From NCBI GenBank assembly GCA_004794655.1, contig SMMW01000641.1, positions 310,001 through 374,000 on the forward strand: a stretch of 64,000 nt of DNA. Direction: 5' to 3'. Both the position numbers and the translations under genes were made by a program. Positions 45,651-59,425 of the stretch are shown in pieces; position 1 is the stretch's first letter, and every line of letters begins with the position of its first letter. Origin of the DNA: Marisa cornuarietis (Eukaryota > Mollusca > Gastropoda > Architaenioglossa > Ampullariidae). The notes beneath the pieces were generated by a model. That model was not told the origin of the DNA and did not search any database. It worked only from the letters and a program-made list of their open reading frames with translations.

Positions 45651-48600
45651 ATCAACGTCAGTGATACCTGTCCTTCTCCTCCTCTCATGTTGCTGCTATC
45701 GTCAAAGTAGTCGTCTTTAGACGTGCTTACGTCATCATCAAACTTAATATTTTTTAAAGACTATTGTAGTTCAAAGGTCATCTTTATCGAAAAGACTTTT
45801 GACAAAGTGTAAAGGAGGGAAGCAAACAGTCAAGGGAGGCAATTGTTATCATCCTAAGGCAAATAAATACACCTGGAGAGTTATCTTTCTTGGCACGTGG
45901 TAGTCGTATCCTGATGGCCGGCAAGTGAAGTTGAGGTGGGTGTTCCTACCTGCACCCTGATGTGACCTTACCGAGTGGTGCAGTGACCCCCCCCCCCCAG
46001 CAACGAGGCGAGTTGGGCGCCGCCATGTCGACCAGCAGACGACACCTTGACACCGGCCACTCACACGTCGCCTGGAGGTCTGCCCCCCCCCCCCCGTCGT
46101 CATCGACACTTTTTAGCAGACGACACGTGACAAGCTTCTCGTAGGTGGAGAAAAAAAAGTCGTGGTGTGCGGTTGAGGCGTTATCGATCTCAGCAGCGCG
46201 TGCACGCAAGGCTTTGCCGTCAACACTCTTTGTTGTCTTCTTATCCGTGCAGCCTGGTGCAACCAGTCTCAACCCTCAACCTTACCACAGATGGTGTGTC
46301 ACAGCTGCCGACAGTCGCCAGCTAAGCACACTCAGTTCAGTCACACCCTCTTCAAAAACCCTGGCTGCCTTCTTGGAGCAAACACGAGGGTGTAGCAAAG
46401 ACAACGGGACTAAACTAGGTTCACCTGAGTTCACGGGCCACCAGGTCGTCCTCGAGACACCAGGGTTCTGTAGACTGTGGGACTGTCTCCTTGCCTATTT
46501 CCAAAGCAGCAAGGATTTGGTGACTGCATCCGCGATGTTTGTGGGTGAGGAGCACCCGGTGTTAAGGTATCTACACTGGCAACTATCATCCACCTCTTTG
46601 TAATGCTACAGACAACGAATATTCATGGCTGCGAAACCCAGGTAAGGCTTCAGTCTTTTCAGCTCCTACAGTCAGGAAGTTTCTAGAATGGTGGAGACTA
46701 GGTAGTGAAGATAATTTATTTTAGTGGATTATAGTTCATTAATATTTGCAACATATCAAAGTATTAAACTATTGTGGGCAGGTATACTGACCAATGACCC
46801 AGGGAATGTCGTTGACACTATTACCTCGTCTCTTGTCCCCATCCCACGTGACCACCTCGGTCAAGAGACTAAATCAACAAAAGAGTAGACAACGATAAGG
46901 GGTGGAGCTATATGACATAAGAAAAAGTGATATTGATGACTCATGGCGCCCTGCTCAATAGTGGATGATTAGCATTCTCATCGCACCTTATCACAGCATC
47001 GCTTGCATGATGTGTTTGCCGGGCAAATATGTGATGAGGAGACAGCCCTCGCTCACCAACCTGCCACACCACTTGTGTTTTGTGTCTCTGTCTTCTGCAT
47101 CCTTTCACATCCCGCTGTCTGGGTATCCGTCCGCTTGTCCGTTTGTGCGACTATCCGTCCATCTGCTTAAACTCCTGTCTGTTTGGGTGTTTGTCTCTTA
47201 CACACCAAGAAACATTTAAACACTTTTTCTATCAAACTCGTGAGTGAAGAGGAAGAAATGTAGGAAGACTGTGTGCAGCACAACATACACTACACAGACA
47301 GTACGCGTGTCTTAGTTCTTAAAGTCTCTCTATGTGTGTGTGTGTGTGTGTGTGTGTTTATTTGTGAGACGGGGTGGGTGTGCGTGTGTTTGTCTGTGAG
47401 AGGGTGTGTTTGTATTTATTTGCGAGACGGGGTGGGTGTGCGTGTGTTCGTGTGTGGATGTATGAATTAGTCCCTTGTAAATGGCTGTAAATATGATGAG
47501 AGTAATTCTGTGTAATCTCTCCCTTGTAATAAAATCACTAGCAGTAGCTGAGTTAGGGTATTGCTAGCAGCCATTGTGTAATAAAAGTATCAGTAGTCTT
47601 ACTACGAGGATTACTGCAAGTGAGGTGGTGGTGACTACACGGCAGCAGTAGTACCATCACTAGTAACACAAGTACTTTCTATTTTTAGCATCACTGTCAG
47701 GTGAGGAAAAGTAGCTTTAACATCACTAAGTAAAGTAAACAGATATTTTATCTTCATTGTAAAGTAGCAGACAACGAATAAACTCGACACAAGCACTGGA
47801 CTTATTTATTTTTAGAATGATCAAGCGACTACTGCCACGTATGTCAGGAAGTCTGTCAGTGTCTTGTAGATGTGTCCACTGTCTTGTGCTTCAAACAACG
47901 TGTAGCAAGTGTTTCCACTAAAGAAAAAAATAATGTTGGGCCAGAGAAGTGTGTTGGTGTGTGATACTTGGCCATGACACTGGCTTCTAGATGTTGGTGG
48001 CAGTTAATAACATCAAGTACCGTTTAACCACCTTAAGTGTCGGTGTAAGTGCTGCTCCATGGCAGACAACTGGGAGAAGGAGGAGACTTGAGGAACAGAC
48101 GGGAAACATTTGAAATAGTTGAGACAGTAACCTTTTCAGTCCCAAATAACTAATTCCGTGACCCTAGATGAACTGCTTCACTCGTGAAAATAGTGTTTAT
48201 CTCTTTTGTTAATCGTAATTAAGACAGTGCACAGTCGCTCTCATATCTATCGTGAAACTATATCACCTGCATGCGCACCAGGTAAAACTCTTTACATCCG
48301 ACATTTGAGGAAAAATGTAAGTCAGGTAGACGATGGTCGTCAGTACAAAAAGTCTGAGGAAACCCGGAAGTTTTAGGTAAAAGTTCTCACATTTTGTCAG
48401 ACAGACTAAATCTTGCACTAAATAAATAATGATACTAAGTAATCCTGAAGTAGAATATTAACAACTGGATAAACTTGTACCAACCCTGAGTGGGTCAGTT
48501 ATCTGCCTGATGCTTACTAGTATTTCCATGTTTACAAAAATAATGGGATAGAAGCTAGGGCTGGCTGTCGTCTTTAGAAACCTTGTTATTTCTGGTGAGT

Positions 48601-49195
48601 AAGCTGATGACAAGCATTGTGATACTCATCAGTCAATCGTCAGACATCTCGTCAGTTTCGTCATACAAAACACAAATATCAGCAACTGCTGGTATCTACT
48701 CCTTGTAATAGTCGCTTATCAGAGGATTGTCAGAGGATAGATGTTTTGTAGGTTTCAGTGGGTGAAGTGGGACGAAGACCAGGCTACAGCTGATAAAGTC
48801 AGTGATTATCACTTAACACAATGCACTTAAGGTTCATGGGTTGCCTCATGGTGGATAAGGGTCGTATGACAAAATTATCAGGTGCTCAGAGTGGTGGGTG
48901 GGGAGGTTGCCTGGACTTCATCCCCAACTCATCGAACTGTTCAGAGACCTCTAACAGTAGAGCTTGACCACGTGTGCAACTTGGCTGATACGACGGCAGC
49001 ACTGGGAGTAAGGCAGGCAGAGGGAGGAGGAGGGATCGGGGTGTGACTATAATCGTATTTTGCTGACTGACAGATGAGACAAGTGGGCGAGTTGTCAGTG
49101 GAAATATTGGAGGACTGGCATTAGCGCCCTCTACACACACCCGACTACAGCGAAGCCATAGAACTTGTCTCTGTCTGTCGTGTCACTGCTGTACT
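45651..49195. other. long single-copy stretch, no gene recognised
   Basis: About 3.5 kb. A GC-richer segment at about 45960-46260 has C-runs and a GCCGCCATGTCG YY1-like string (46018-46029). A 152-codon plus frame (46145-46603) resembles no family I know. A GT-rich repeat of GAGACGGGGTGGGTGTGCGT lies at about 47368-47450 in two copies. No RNA gene or mobile element was recognised. Confidence 0.45.
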
Positions 49196-49226
49196 TCCTC
49201 TCTCTTTCTCTCTCTTTCTCTCTCTG

Positions 49227-49275
<49 letters not shown>
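49196..49275. repeat. (CT)n(CA)n microsatellite
   Basis: TCTCTTTCTC units followed by about 23 CA dinucleotides. Confidence 0.94.
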
Positions 49276-49278
<3 letters not shown>

Positions 49279-49574
49279 ATATACGATACCTGAATGGACA
49301 GGAAGCAAGATGATATGATGGGATTGGCAGATGAGGTCACGCGTGGGTTTGTGTGTGTGCTATAGTAGATATAAATACTATTATTTATTGCACTATGAAA
49401 CATTTGTCAAAATGGAAACTTTTCTTTCCACGCACCACTGACAAAAACAAAAGATGTCTTAGAATACAAAACTAAAAGATAAAATAATCATCACAGAAAC
49501 AGACAGAAAGACGGAAGGGGCACGCAATCACACTACTGTAAGACACTTGCTAGACACTACATATGTCCTCAGTA

Positions 49575-51985
49575 AAATAGTCGATACATCACAACAGTAC
49601 ATCCATCACAACAGTACATCACAACAATACATCACATCACAACTCACAACAGTACATCACAACAGTATATATATATATATATCTCACAACAGTACATCAC
49701 AACAGTACATCACAACAATACATCACATCACAACAGTACATCACAACAGTAAATATACACCACAACAGTACATCACAACAGTATATATATATATATCACA
49801 ACAGTATATATATCACAACAGTACATCACAACAGTATATATCTCACAACAGTACATCACAACAGTATATAAATCACAACAGTACATCACAACAGTGTATT
49901 ACAATAGTACATCACAACAGTACATCACAACAGTACATAACAACAGAACATCACAAACGTGTATTACAATAGTACATCACAACAGTACATAACAACAGAA
50001 CATCACAGAGTACATCACAACAGTACATCACAAACGTGTATTACAATAGTACATCACCACAGTACATCACAACAGAACATCACAGAGTACATCACAACAG
50101 TACATCACAACAGTATATCACAACTCTATATATCTCACAACAGTACATCACAACAGTACATCACAACAGTATATATATCACAACAGTACATCACAACAGT
50201 ACATCACAACAGTGTATTACAATAGTACATCACAACAGTATATATATCACAACAGTATATATATCACAACAGTACATCACAACAGTGTATTACAATAGTA
50301 CATCACAACAGTACATCACAACAGTATATATCTCACAACAGTACATCACAACAGTACATCACAACAGTATATCACAACAGAACATCACAACAGTACATCA
50401 CAACAGTATATATATCACAATAGTACATCACAACAGTACATCACAACAGTGTATTACAATAGTACATCACAACAGTACATCACAACAGTATATCACAACA
50501 GAACATCACAGAGTACATCACAACAGTACATCACAACAGTACATCTATCACAACAGTACATCACAACAGTACATCACAACAGTGTATTACAATATTACAT
50601 CACAACAGTACATCACAACAGTATATCACAACAGAACATCGCAGAGTACATCACAACAGTACATAACAACAGTATATATATATCACACAGTACATCACAC
50701 AGTACATAACAACAGTATACATCACAACAGTACATCACAACAGTTCATCACAGCAATATAAACAACAGTATATCACACAGTACATCACAACAGTAGATCA
50801 CAACAGTACATCACAACAGTACATCACAACAGAACATCACAACAGTACATCACAACAGTATATATATCACAATAGTACATCACAACAGTACATCACAACA
50901 GTGTATTACAATAGTACATCACAACAGTACATCACAACAGTATATCACAACAGAACATCACAGAGTACATCACAACAGTACATCACAACAGTACATCACA
51001 ACAGTATATATATCACAACAGTACATCACAACAGTACATCACAACAGTGTATTACAATATTACATCACAACATTACATCACAACAGTATATCACAACAGA
51101 ACATCACAGAGTACATCACAACAGTACATAACAACAGTATATATATATATATCACACAGTACATCACACAGTACATAACAACAGTATACATCACAACAGT
51201 ACATCACAACAGTTCATCACAGCAATATAAACAACAGTATATCACACAGTACATCACAACAGTACATCACAACAGTCTATCACAACAGTATATATATATA
51301 TCACAACAGTATATACATCACAACAGTGTATTACAATAGTACATCACAACAGTACACCACAACAGTATATATATATATCACAGTACATCACACAGTACAT
51401 AACAACAGTACATCACAACAGTATATCACAACAGTACATCACAACAGTACATCACAACAGTGTATTACAATAGTACATCACAACAGTACATCACAACAGT
51501 ATATCACAACAGAACATCACAGAGTACATCACAACAGTACATCACAACAGTACATAACAACAGTATATATATATATATATATCACACAGTACATCACACA
51601 GTACATAACAACAGTATACATCACAACAGTACATCACAACAGTTCATCACAGCAATATAAACAACAGTATATCACACAGTATATCACAACAGTATATATA
51701 TCACAACAGTATATCACAACAATATATATATATATATATATCACAACAGTATATACATCACAACAGTACATCACAACAGTGTATTACAATAGTACATCAC
51801 AACAGTAAATCACAACAGTATATATATATATATCACAGTACATCACAGTACATAACAACAGTATACATCACAACAGTACATCACAACAGTTCATCACAGC
51901 AATATAAACAACAGTATATCACACAGTACATCACAACAGTATATATATCACAACAGTATATATATATATATATCACAACAGTATC
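49575..51985. repeat. 13-bp satellite with TA-repeat interruptions, about 2.4 kb
   Basis: Basic unit ACATCACAACAGT, with frequent (TA)n expansions and GTGTATTACAATAGT variants. A longer composite segment containing AGTTCATCACAGCAATATAA recurs at about 50742, 51211, 51641 and 51890, which shows higher-order duplication. The Tyr/Ile/Thr/Ser/Gln-rich forward frames are repeat translations. Confidence 0.95.
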
Positions 51986-52385
51986 ATATACCATGTAGGA
52001 ATGATAAACAATGAAGTGAGTGGCCAACCTGTACAAGGCGCCAGTTGTAGGAAAGCAGTGAGCACCAAGAGGAGAGAAAATTGATGTGGAAAAGACGACA
52101 GATGGCTGAGGAGAAGTGTAGACAGCAAGTCACAGGTATTGATCAGCCAGGTTAGACAGTACATTGCACAGTCACCACACATTAACCCCTTAACTGCTTT
52201 GTGACTTTGTCTGCTTTTATAATTTTTAAATAGTCGACATCGTGCGAACATGAGTTTACCATGGTAGACTTGTTTCTTACAATTCACGCCCGTTGAACAT
52301 CAAATTCGAGCCCACAGAAGAGGCACCAGGCCGAGGGATTCTCGCCACCCTTCTACGTGCAGATGAGCCTTTATTTGTGCAGCCT

Positions 52386-52422
<37 letters not shown>

Positions 52423-53908
52423 TGCATAAAGCACAAGAGTAGGGGGTGGGGGAGTATATTTCCACTGACTGTGGCTACGTGGCGCTGCCTTTGACTTCTG
52501 TAATTTTCTCTCGTAAACAGAGACCCCCAGGGTCCCAGCTCGTGGCCCGGCCCACCCACCCTGTGGGCACGCGCCCTCAACACACGAGACAGCAGCGCGT
52601 GGGTGGCGCTGACGAGGGTCGGGTGTGTGCGGTAAGATTGCCGTTGTGCCCAGCGTGGTGGTGTTGTTGTTGTTGTTGTTGTCAAAGCCGTTCTGTTTTT
52701 GCAGAGTAAACTTGCCTTTTGTTCCTGTCGGTGTTCTTTTCAAACTTCTTTGCACTCGCCGGGTGCCTGGTGTTGCTGGGGTCGAGTTTCCGGGAAAGGG
52801 GGGGGGGGAGTAGAAAATCTTGATGGAAGTTTTGGATTCAGTCCAGTTTTAATCCATCGGCAGCTTGTCCCACAGCAGCGCCCTTTGTCCTTTGTGTCAC
52901 GTGTGTGCGCATACACGCACAAAAAGCAAGAGTAGGAAGCCTAAACATCCACAGACAAACGTCTGGCACAAAGTCAGCGTGTGCGCCAAGTGCGCTTGCC
53001 CCCATCATGTCGGCCGTTAACGATGACTACTGTCCTCCACTCTAAATTTGGTTCCAACAAATGGAGCAGATTGTGACATGGTTTACAAACATACGAAAAG
53101 CAGGTCAGCACTCGCTAGAGTCCGCGACTGTCGAGTAAGAGAAGGAATGTCATAAAACGAGCCGTTGGAATCTTGAGTAAGACCTCTTGAGTAAGACCTC
53201 CCGGGTGCTGTAGCTGTAGTCGTGGGGCTTCTGTTGACGAAGGTCGACATGCTCTGTCGTACCAACACAATCTATATTGCGGTGACGTAAGCCGTTCACC
53301 TGTAAAACTGTCACGTGGTCTTTAACTCATAAAGCTGATATATGTTCTTTACCGCTCAGCTGTACTTATATATGAACTGGGGAAAGGGAATCACAAGTGC
53401 AGCCCCTAGCAACAGCGCTTGAGCACGTCACAGCTGACAGCACGTTGTTGTGTCTTTATGTGAGAACGTCACACCAAAGAGGATCGACCTCGGTGACACT
53501 GTGTAACCTCGTCACGTGACTACCTCTCAAAGCTACGCTGTTATGCCACGTCACACTGAGTTCTAGACGTAGTGTAGGTTCGTTAAAGTCGCGCACACAA
53601 ACGTTGTGTACGTTGTAAGTACGTTGTCTGCACGTCATCTGCTCTCTGATTCGTTAACACAGCTCAGTACACGTCACACATCATTGATCACTCAGTCCAG
53701 AAACCTCAGCGTCCATCACTTTACCCATTTTTGTCTGCATCTGTGTGGCCAACTTGATCTCATAGCTGTTTTCTGATCTGAACATTACTTTCTTCCTTCT
53801 GATTTGGTTTCATTTGTTTGATTTTTTTATTGTTTTGAATGCTTTTTTCAACTAAACTTTTCCTTTTTAAAATCGAAGATCTAAACAAAATGTTGGCACA
53901 TATGCAAG

Positions 53909-53909
<1 letters not shown>
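51986..53909. other. single-copy sequence with a GC-rich segment
   Basis: A CA microsatellite lies at 52387-52421. The segment 52480-52640 is GC-rich and is followed by (GTT)n at about 52658-52682. No supported gene is seen. A tandem GAGTAAGACCTC duplication is at about 53175-53202. Confidence 0.5.

Positions 53910-53971
<62 letters not shown>
53910..53971. repeat. (CA)n microsatellite
   Basis: About 30 CA dinucleotides. Confidence 0.95.
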
Positions 53972-54263
53972 GTATATAGGAACTCTGATACACATAGACA
54001 CACAGTGTCTACACATACTCAGATACACACAGACGCACACATGTGTACATAGTGTCCCGAGGTCAGCAGTTCAAGCCCTGTGCTGCTCTGTGTAACCTCA
54101 GAATCCTTGGATGAAAACTAACCTTTTGTGAGACTGCGATTATAATGAAGAAAAAATCTCTTTAGCAGCCGAGGGCAAGTCTATTGTCACGTGTCGTGTT
54201 CCTTACTTTTCAGTTGCACAGACCTCAGGCAGCATCCCACCTCTCGGACAGCCCGAGACTTGA

Positions 54264-55045
54264 GACATGCATGTGTCTATTATCATATCCTGCATGTGTC
54301 TAGACCGTGTGTCTATTATCATACCCTGCATGTGTCTAGACCATGTGTCTATTATCATACCCTGCATGTGTCTAGACCCTGTGTCTATTATCATACCCTG
54401 CATGTGTCTAGACCGTGTGTCTATTATCATACCCTGCATGTGTCTAGACCGTGTGTCTATTATCATACCCTGCATGTGTCTAGACCATGTGTCTATTATC
54501 ATACCCTGCATGTGTCTAGACCATGTGTCTATTATCATACCCTGCATGTGTCTAGACCGTGTGTCTATTATCATACCCTGCATGTGTCTAGACCATGTGT
54601 CTATTATCATACCCTGCATGTGTCTAGACCGTGTGTCTATTATCATACCCTGCATGTGTCTAGACCGTGTGTCTATTATCATACCCTGCATGTGTCTAGA
54701 CCATGTGTCTATTATCATACCCTGCATGTGTCTAGACCATGTGTCTATTATCATACCCTGCATGTGTCTAGACCGTGTGTCTATTATCATACCCTGCATG
54801 TGTCTAGACCATGTGTCTATTATCATACCCTGCATGTGTCTAGACCGTGTGTCTATTATCATACCCTGCATGTGTCTAGACCGTGTGTCTATTATCATAC
54901 CCTGCATGTGTCTAGACCATGTGTCTATTATCATACCCTGCATGTGTCTAGACCATGTGTCTATTATCATACCCTGCATGTGTCTAGACCGTGTGTCTAT
55001 TATCATACCCTGCATGTGTCTAGACCATGTGTCTATTATCACACT
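54264..55045. repeat. 36-bp minisatellite, about 22 copies
   Basis: Units of CATGTGTCTAGACC then GTGTGTCTATTATCATACCC and TG, varying mainly at one base (GACCGTG, GACCATG or GACCCTG). The 12-codon unit keeps at least three frames open for about 280-330 codons on the two strands. I treat these as by-products. Confidence 0.96.
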
Positions 55046-57231
55046 CTGCTCCGATTCCCGCAGCAATCACTGCTCCAAACACCTGTTTTCAAAGGCAATA
55101 AAACTTTACTAGTACTGACCCCGCATCTTGACCCTACACAGTCTGAAAATGAATGTAACCACTTTTTATCTTAGCTTTTGTTTGCTTTTTTGTTTTTGTT
55201 TCGGTGGGTTTGTATTGTTCGGAGATCCTTTATATTAGTGCTAGAGTTCAGAGGATTTCTCGGGAAATGGTGGAAACTGTAAGGAGTTCCTTTGATAGCA
55301 ACCTCCCGACAGTCACCAGCAGCACATTCACCCGGCATTTTGTTGTTTTACAACCGTAGAAGACTTTTACTGTGAAGATCCACAGTGATTGTGATCATTA
55401 GTCATCTTATTTTCCTAACGGTAACGTCATCAATCAATGCGCATGCGCACGAGATTCTCCGAGACGCAAAACAGCAGACGAACTCTTCCGTGCAAAACGG
55501 CTTGCATTCTACAATTATACAAGCATATTTAGTTGAAAGTTTAAAAAATTTCCATAAGAATGATTACAAGAGAGTGTATACTTTCAAAGGGATAACAGTA
55601 TTTCAGTATTTAAGACAGTTTATAAACCGTGTCCCTGGACCTTTAAGATGAGGGCTTGGCTTTAGGGCAGGACAAGTAGACAACTTACACACGGGTTAGT
55701 TATTTTCCTGAAACCGAATGTCTGATCATAGCAAATAATTCTGATCATAGCAAATAAGTCTCATCATAGCAAATAAGTAAGTCTGGGCACACGAAATAAG
55801 TGTGATCACACGAAGTAAGGCTGATTACATTAAGGGTGTTGATGTCACTACTTGTCTGGTCACACCAATTATGCTTTAACTGACCGTTAGTGCACGCGTC
55901 GCCAAACCCGATGGGGGGGGGAAGCAAATTAGCATCTTGGTGTTCCTGATCATGAATGTGTACATCTACGTGTATACAAGTACACTTTATCTACACTTGT
56001 ATTCTCCTATACTTTGTGTATATTTCTGCATGTGTACACTTTGTCAATGCGTGTACTGTTGTACACTTTGTATACACTTGCTTTCTACACTTGTAGTCTT
56101 GTACACTTTGTCGAGAACACAGCCGGGGACTATCTTGTGTTTGTCATGATTGTGCTGGCCTCATCTTATGAGTTGCTGTTTGTAGACTTTTCTTCTTGAT
56201 GGTGTCCACGATACTTTTCTTGTAGACGAGCCTGCGTGCAATAGTGCTAACAGTTTCTGATACTTGACATGTACAATTTGTCTACATTGCTTGCTGCTAT
56301 ATATAGGGCTAAGTAAATTGTGGTCCTATAGGGAGATGCCCTTAAAACAAATTTCTTAATCTATAGCCTCATCTTCAACACGGAATAAACTGCAATGGCC
56401 TATCGACAAGGAAGGGCACGAGATGGAGAACCTGTTGGAGGTCCGTTGGCTCTTGTCCGATCTGCTGCATGTTCATCATTTCTGGTGCATTTCTCAGCAG
56501 CGCCAGTGGTCACGTGACATACCGCGAACTTTGTGCCCGCGGTCCTCGACTGACTTCCCTTTTCGCCGCGTTAACTCCCTTGATCCTTCGGGGACAGTAT
56601 GGTGCACTGCCACGAAAAATTCAGCGGAAGACAGAAAGTTAAAGGGAAGGCTGCCAGACCTCTTTCATCCACCAGGTGCGCACGGGTCAGAGAGAGGGTG
56701 AAGGCAGGGGGGAGGCGGTTGGGGGAAAGGGTAAGAGCTGGAGTTGTGGACACAGAGGCCGGAGAGAAGGGGGGGAGCATTTCACAACAACTATAGGGAG
56801 CGGGGAAGGAATAGGCTGGGAAGGTAGGGGGCTGCTGGCAAGTTTCATTGTAGACGGTGGAGAGGCAAAAAAAACTGGAATTGAGGATGATTAAATATTC
56901 CCTCAACTGGTTGTCCAGTCGGAGCCTTGAGAAACCTGCCGGACGATCTTTAATCCTGTAACACGGATTAGTTTTTGGCCGAAGCTCCCCTCGCACGCAC
57001 AGTGGTGGGACTCGCAGCCACAAGTTTGCGACAAACGCGGAACACGAGGGGAAGAAAACACAACACATAGTATGAATGACATCAGTTGTCTCCCTCGGTC
57101 AGCAGCTCGTCATGGATAAACTCGCACTCATTCTCTTCAAGTGGAACGATCTCGTCCCTCGTCACCGGCAAAAAAGTTCGTCTAAGCGCTTGAGGTAATC
57201 CGAGACTTTATAAATCACTAAAAGTTACCCG
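55046..57231. other. single-copy sequence, no gene recognised
   Basis: Contains the NRF1-like site listed separately, four degenerate copies of CTGATCATAGCAAATAA (about 55720-55800), and a GC-rich segment at about 56500-56800. Frames here (up to 165 codons on the minus strand at 56571-57068) show no domain I recognise. Confidence 0.45.
55438..55449. promoter_or_regulatory. perfect NRF1-type palindrome
   Basis: TGCGCATGCGCA, the full palindromic NRF1 consensus, in otherwise AT-rich DNA, with a GTAACGTCATC (CRE-like half site) 15 bp upstream. Such sites usually mark TATA-less promoters of housekeeping genes, but I see no clear first exon next to it. Confidence 0.4.
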
Positions 57232-58190
57232 ACACTTAAAAAGTGACTTATGCTTGTCTATAGGCTTGAGGTTAGCTGAAACTTTTATCATCGTCTATAG
57301 GCTTGAGGTTAGCTGAAACTTTTATCCTTGTCTATAGGCTTGAGGTTAGCTGAAACTTTTATCATCGTCTATAGGCTTGAGGTTAGCTGAAACTTTTATC
57401 CTTGTCTATAGGCTTGAGGTTAGCGAGGGTTTTATCATCGTCTATAGGCTTGAGGTTAGCTGAAACGTTTATACTTGTCTATAGGTTTGAGGTTAGCTGA
57501 AACTTTTATCCTTGTCTATAGGTTTGAGGTTAGCCGAGGGTTTTATCGTTGTCTATAGGCTTGAGGTTAGCCGAGGGTTTTATCATCGTCTATAGGCTTG
57601 AGGTTAGCTGAAACTTTTATCCTTGTCTATAGGCTTGAGGTTAGCCGAGGGTTTTATCGTTGTCTATAGGCTTGAGGTTAGCTGAAACGTTTATACTTGT
57701 CTATAGGCTTGAGGTTAGCCGAGGGTTTTATCATCGTCTATAGGCTTGAGGTTAACCGAGGGTTTTATCATCGTCTATAGGCTTGAGGTTAACCGAGGGT
57801 TTTATCGTTGTCTATAGGCTTGAGGTTAGCTGAAACGTTTATACTTGTCTATAGGCTTGAGGTTAGCCGAGGGTTTTATCATCGTCTATAGGCTTGAGGT
57901 TAACCGAGGGTTTTATCATCGTCTATAGGCTTGAGGTTAACCGAGGGTTTTATCGTTGTCTATAGGCTTGAGGTTAGCTGAAACGTTTATACTTGTCTAT
58001 AGGCTTGAGGTTAGCCGAGGGTTTTATCATCGTCTATAGGCTTGAGGTTAACCGAGGGTTTTATCATCGTCTATAGGCTTGAGGTTAGCCGAGGGTTTTA
58101 TCATCGTCTATAGGCTTGAGGTTAACCGAGGGTTTTATCATCGTCTATAGGCGTGAGGTTAGCCGAGGGTTTTATGGTTGTCTAGAGTCT
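57232..58190. repeat. 37-bp minisatellite, about 26 copies, with a 148-bp higher-order unit
   Basis: Units start GTCTATAGGCTTGAGGTTAG and end either CTGAAACTTTTATC or CCGAGGGTTTTATC. In the right half a fixed series of four unit types (CTGAAACG, AGCCGAGGG, AACCGAGGG, AACCGAGGG) repeats every 148 bp, at about 57691, 57839 and 57987. Confidence 0.95.
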
Positions 58191-59129
58191 CAATGTTAGG
58201 TGGGATGTTTATCACTATGTATAGACTTTAATTCCGAACTATGGGGTCGAGCTTAGCTGTATATAGTTGTCTAAGGCAGAAATTTGAAAACAACTGAATC
58301 CCGCTTGCATCTTAAATGTTCATCTCATATCCCTTGTATAATATTTTATCATCCACTGTGTTATTTGTGAGCGTTGATTACATTATATGTGAACTGAAGA
58401 AGTGAAGTTGTGACGACTGTAATCAACTTTTGAGATTCTACTCCATGAATGGAATACTCACGGCCTTTGTGGTAGTTTAATCAGGAGAATAAAACTACTT
58501 TTTTGTAGAAATCTGTTTTCACGTATCTCACTGTTATCTATGTTTATCTCTGATTGTCAAAGATCTTGTGAAAATAGCATCGCAATGTGTAGATGCACGT
58601 GTATTTTATATACTATTGTTTATCTTAATATTATAACTTTTCTTGAACTTTCCCATTATTTATATCATGTGCAGTTATTTTACTATTTTATCTCAAGTGT
58701 ACTTTTTTTTAGTAAACATTGCACCGATTGTGCACGTGCAGCACAATAATTCACAAACAACTGGCTGTGATGAGTAGTTTCCATCTCCCAACTTGACAAA
58801 CATGTGACTGAAACACCTGAACTTTGTCTGCACAGCTACGAGGTCAGACACAGAAGACTACCTGTGCACAATGCAATGTGGAAGATTATTGCGCCAGGTA
58901 TAATTCCCGTCTATACGAGGTTCACACGTAGTCACAGGTTTCTCCAACTGTTATGAACGTGACTGTAGAGGATGCTAGTGAGAACTCTATACAGACAGCC
59001 ATGCACACAGATGATAATGACTGTAGGTTGGTGCTACCTGTAACCAATTAGCGATCACCTACACGAGTATTCACGGGTACTTACGGACGTTCACACAAAA
59101 AGGCACGCGGTCGCTGGAATACTTACCAT
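58191..59129. other. single-copy AT-rich sequence
   Basis: No gene, RNA or mobile-element signal recognised. Confidence 0.5.
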
Positions 59130-59345
59130 CTGCTCACGTGACATAGGTATAGTAAAATTTAATACTAGAACTTACTATCTGTTTACTAGCTTGTATACAC
59201 GGCAGTCACGTAACATAGGTATATTACACATTTAATACTAGAATTCATTCTCTGTTTACTAGCTTGTATACACGGCAGTCACGTGACATAGGTATATTAC
59301 ACGTTTAATACTAGAATTCATTTCCTGTTTACTAGCTTATTAATT
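59130..59345. repeat. 72-bp tandem repeat, about 3 copies
   Basis: Three diverged copies sharing CACGTGACATAGGTATA, TTTAATACTAGAA and CTGTTTACTAGCTTGTATAC. A CA microsatellite follows at 59400-59425. Confidence 0.88.
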
Positions 59346-59425
59346 TTTCTTATTAGGGAAAAGCAAGTTTTCGTCGCGGGTGTACAATACAGAAATATTC
59401 ACACACACACACACACACACACACA

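Noticed and set aside
46145..46603. 152-codon plus-strand frame
   Set aside because: No recognisable domain, no membrane segment, no splice or poly(A) context. Kept as unassigned sequence.
50036..50761. 241-codon Tyr/Ile/Thr/Ser/Gln frame and its neighbours
   Set aside because: They are translations of the 13-bp satellite.
54074..54083. Possible tRNA-like B box (AGTTCAAGCC)
   Set aside because: Isolated motif without stem pairing or A box.
54191..55174. Open frames of 281-327 codons on both strands
   Set aside because: They cover the 36-bp array and exist in three frames over the same DNA, the signature of a repeat length divisible by three.
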